Part shown: positions 33,094 to 34,880 of the stretch, in pieces
How the letters are laid out: each line of letters opens with the position of its first letter
Numbering within the stretch: the stretch's first letter is position 1
Source of the DNA: Streptomyces sp. RP5T
GTDB lineage: Bacteria > Actinomycetota > Actinomycetes > Streptomycetales > Streptomycetaceae
Direction of reading: 5' to 3'
Length of the DNA: 34,880 bases
NCBI RefSeq assembly: GCF_003933965.1
Contig: NZ_RSAJ01000021.1
Location: 1 to 34,880 of the forward strand
Position numbers and translations under genes: made by a program
The notes under the pieces: generated by a model
What the model saw: only the letters and a program-made list of their open reading frames with translations
Databases searched by the model: none
What the model was told of the DNA's origin: nothing

Positions 33094-33097
<4 letters not shown>
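31199..33097 (+). CDS. ABC exporter subunit A, degenerate Walker A, intact signature
   Basis: 632 residues from ATG 31199, which has only a weak GGGACG upstream. Membrane helices fill about 35–300. In the nucleotide-binding domain the Walker A site, normally GxxGxGKS/T, reads CGDPDAAGLL (373–382) with no lysine, and the H-loop histidine is replaced by Ser (FTSSP, 536–540). Signature LSGGQRQ (482–488), Walker B VLVLDE (502–507) and the Q-loop glutamine (419) are intact. It therefore cannot bind ATP normally itself but can supply the signature half of a partner's site. The tail (about 600–625) has four hexapeptide repeats (VLHExx). The stop overlaps the next start (ATGA), so subunits A and B are made together. 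The substrate is unknown; peptide or drug export is typical. Confidence 0.92.
33002..33073 (+). repeat. Four 18-bp repeats encoding VLHE hexapeptides
   Basis: Units at 33002–33019, 33020–33037, 33038–33055 and 33056–33073 share GTCCTGCAC and encode GVLHEA, DVLHEE, GVLHKV and DVLHEL at the C-terminus of ABC subunit A. Units 1 and 3 start with GGT, units 2 and 4 with GAC, so a 36-bp higher-order repeat is present. GAA, AAA and GCA codons are common here, unlike the rest of the gene. Confidence 0.9.
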
Positions 33098-34875
<1,778 letters not shown>

Positions 34876-34880
34876 GGGGG

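Overview
The window is very GC-rich (third codon positions almost all G or C) and carries typical actinomycete features: abundant GTG starts, secreted proteases, a streptogrisin-type protease and an RR–HK–GerMN-lipoprotein operon. It is most likely a Streptomyces chromosome fragment. No tRNA, rRNA, insertion sequence, phage gene or CRISPR array was seen.

Region 1 (about 1–10.8 kb, minus strand) is the most unusual part. Seven genes are read leftward from one 318-base leader: a zinc-ribbon protein with a degenerate vWA-like domain, a P-loop GTPase of TRAFAC/double-GTPase type, a large GAP1-like (GTPase-associated) protein, a substrate-domain-less Hsp70-like ATPase, an exported and membrane-anchored vWA protein, a radical SAM activase-like protein and a coiled-coil protein cut by the window edge. 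The last six are joined by five consecutive 4-base ATGA/GTGA overlaps. This implies tight translational coupling and a multi-protein NTP-driven apparatus. It resembles the GTPase-centred conflict-type systems inferred for multicellular bacteria, but its biochemical role is unknown.

Region 2 (11.1–14.8 kb) holds a response regulator, sensor kinase and GerMN lipoprotein operon with 4-base overlaps. It is divergent from a membrane-anchored DUF3152 protein bearing a metzincin-like HExxHxxGxxH motif. A GTnAC-n6-like repeat lies between the two.

Region 3 (14.8–24.3 kb) is mostly secretory and degradative. It has a large S8 subtilase, a strong hairpin, a streptogrisin, an exported alpha/beta hydrolase, a PHB-depolymerase-type esterase with an FN3 domain, a YjbQ-family protein and a flavin monooxygenase-like protein.

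Region 4 (24.3–31 kb) has a short MltG paralogue, a homodimer-type ABC exporter divergent from a MarR regulator with a shared palindromic operator, a 35-bp perfect hairpin, a DctA dicarboxylate symporter and a secreted PNGase A-like amidase.

Region 5 (31.2–34.9 kb) encodes two translationally coupled half-ABC exporters. Their nucleotide-binding-domain defects are exactly complementary, predicting a heterodimer with one competent and one dead ATP site. The first subunit ends in a hexapeptide-repeat tail.
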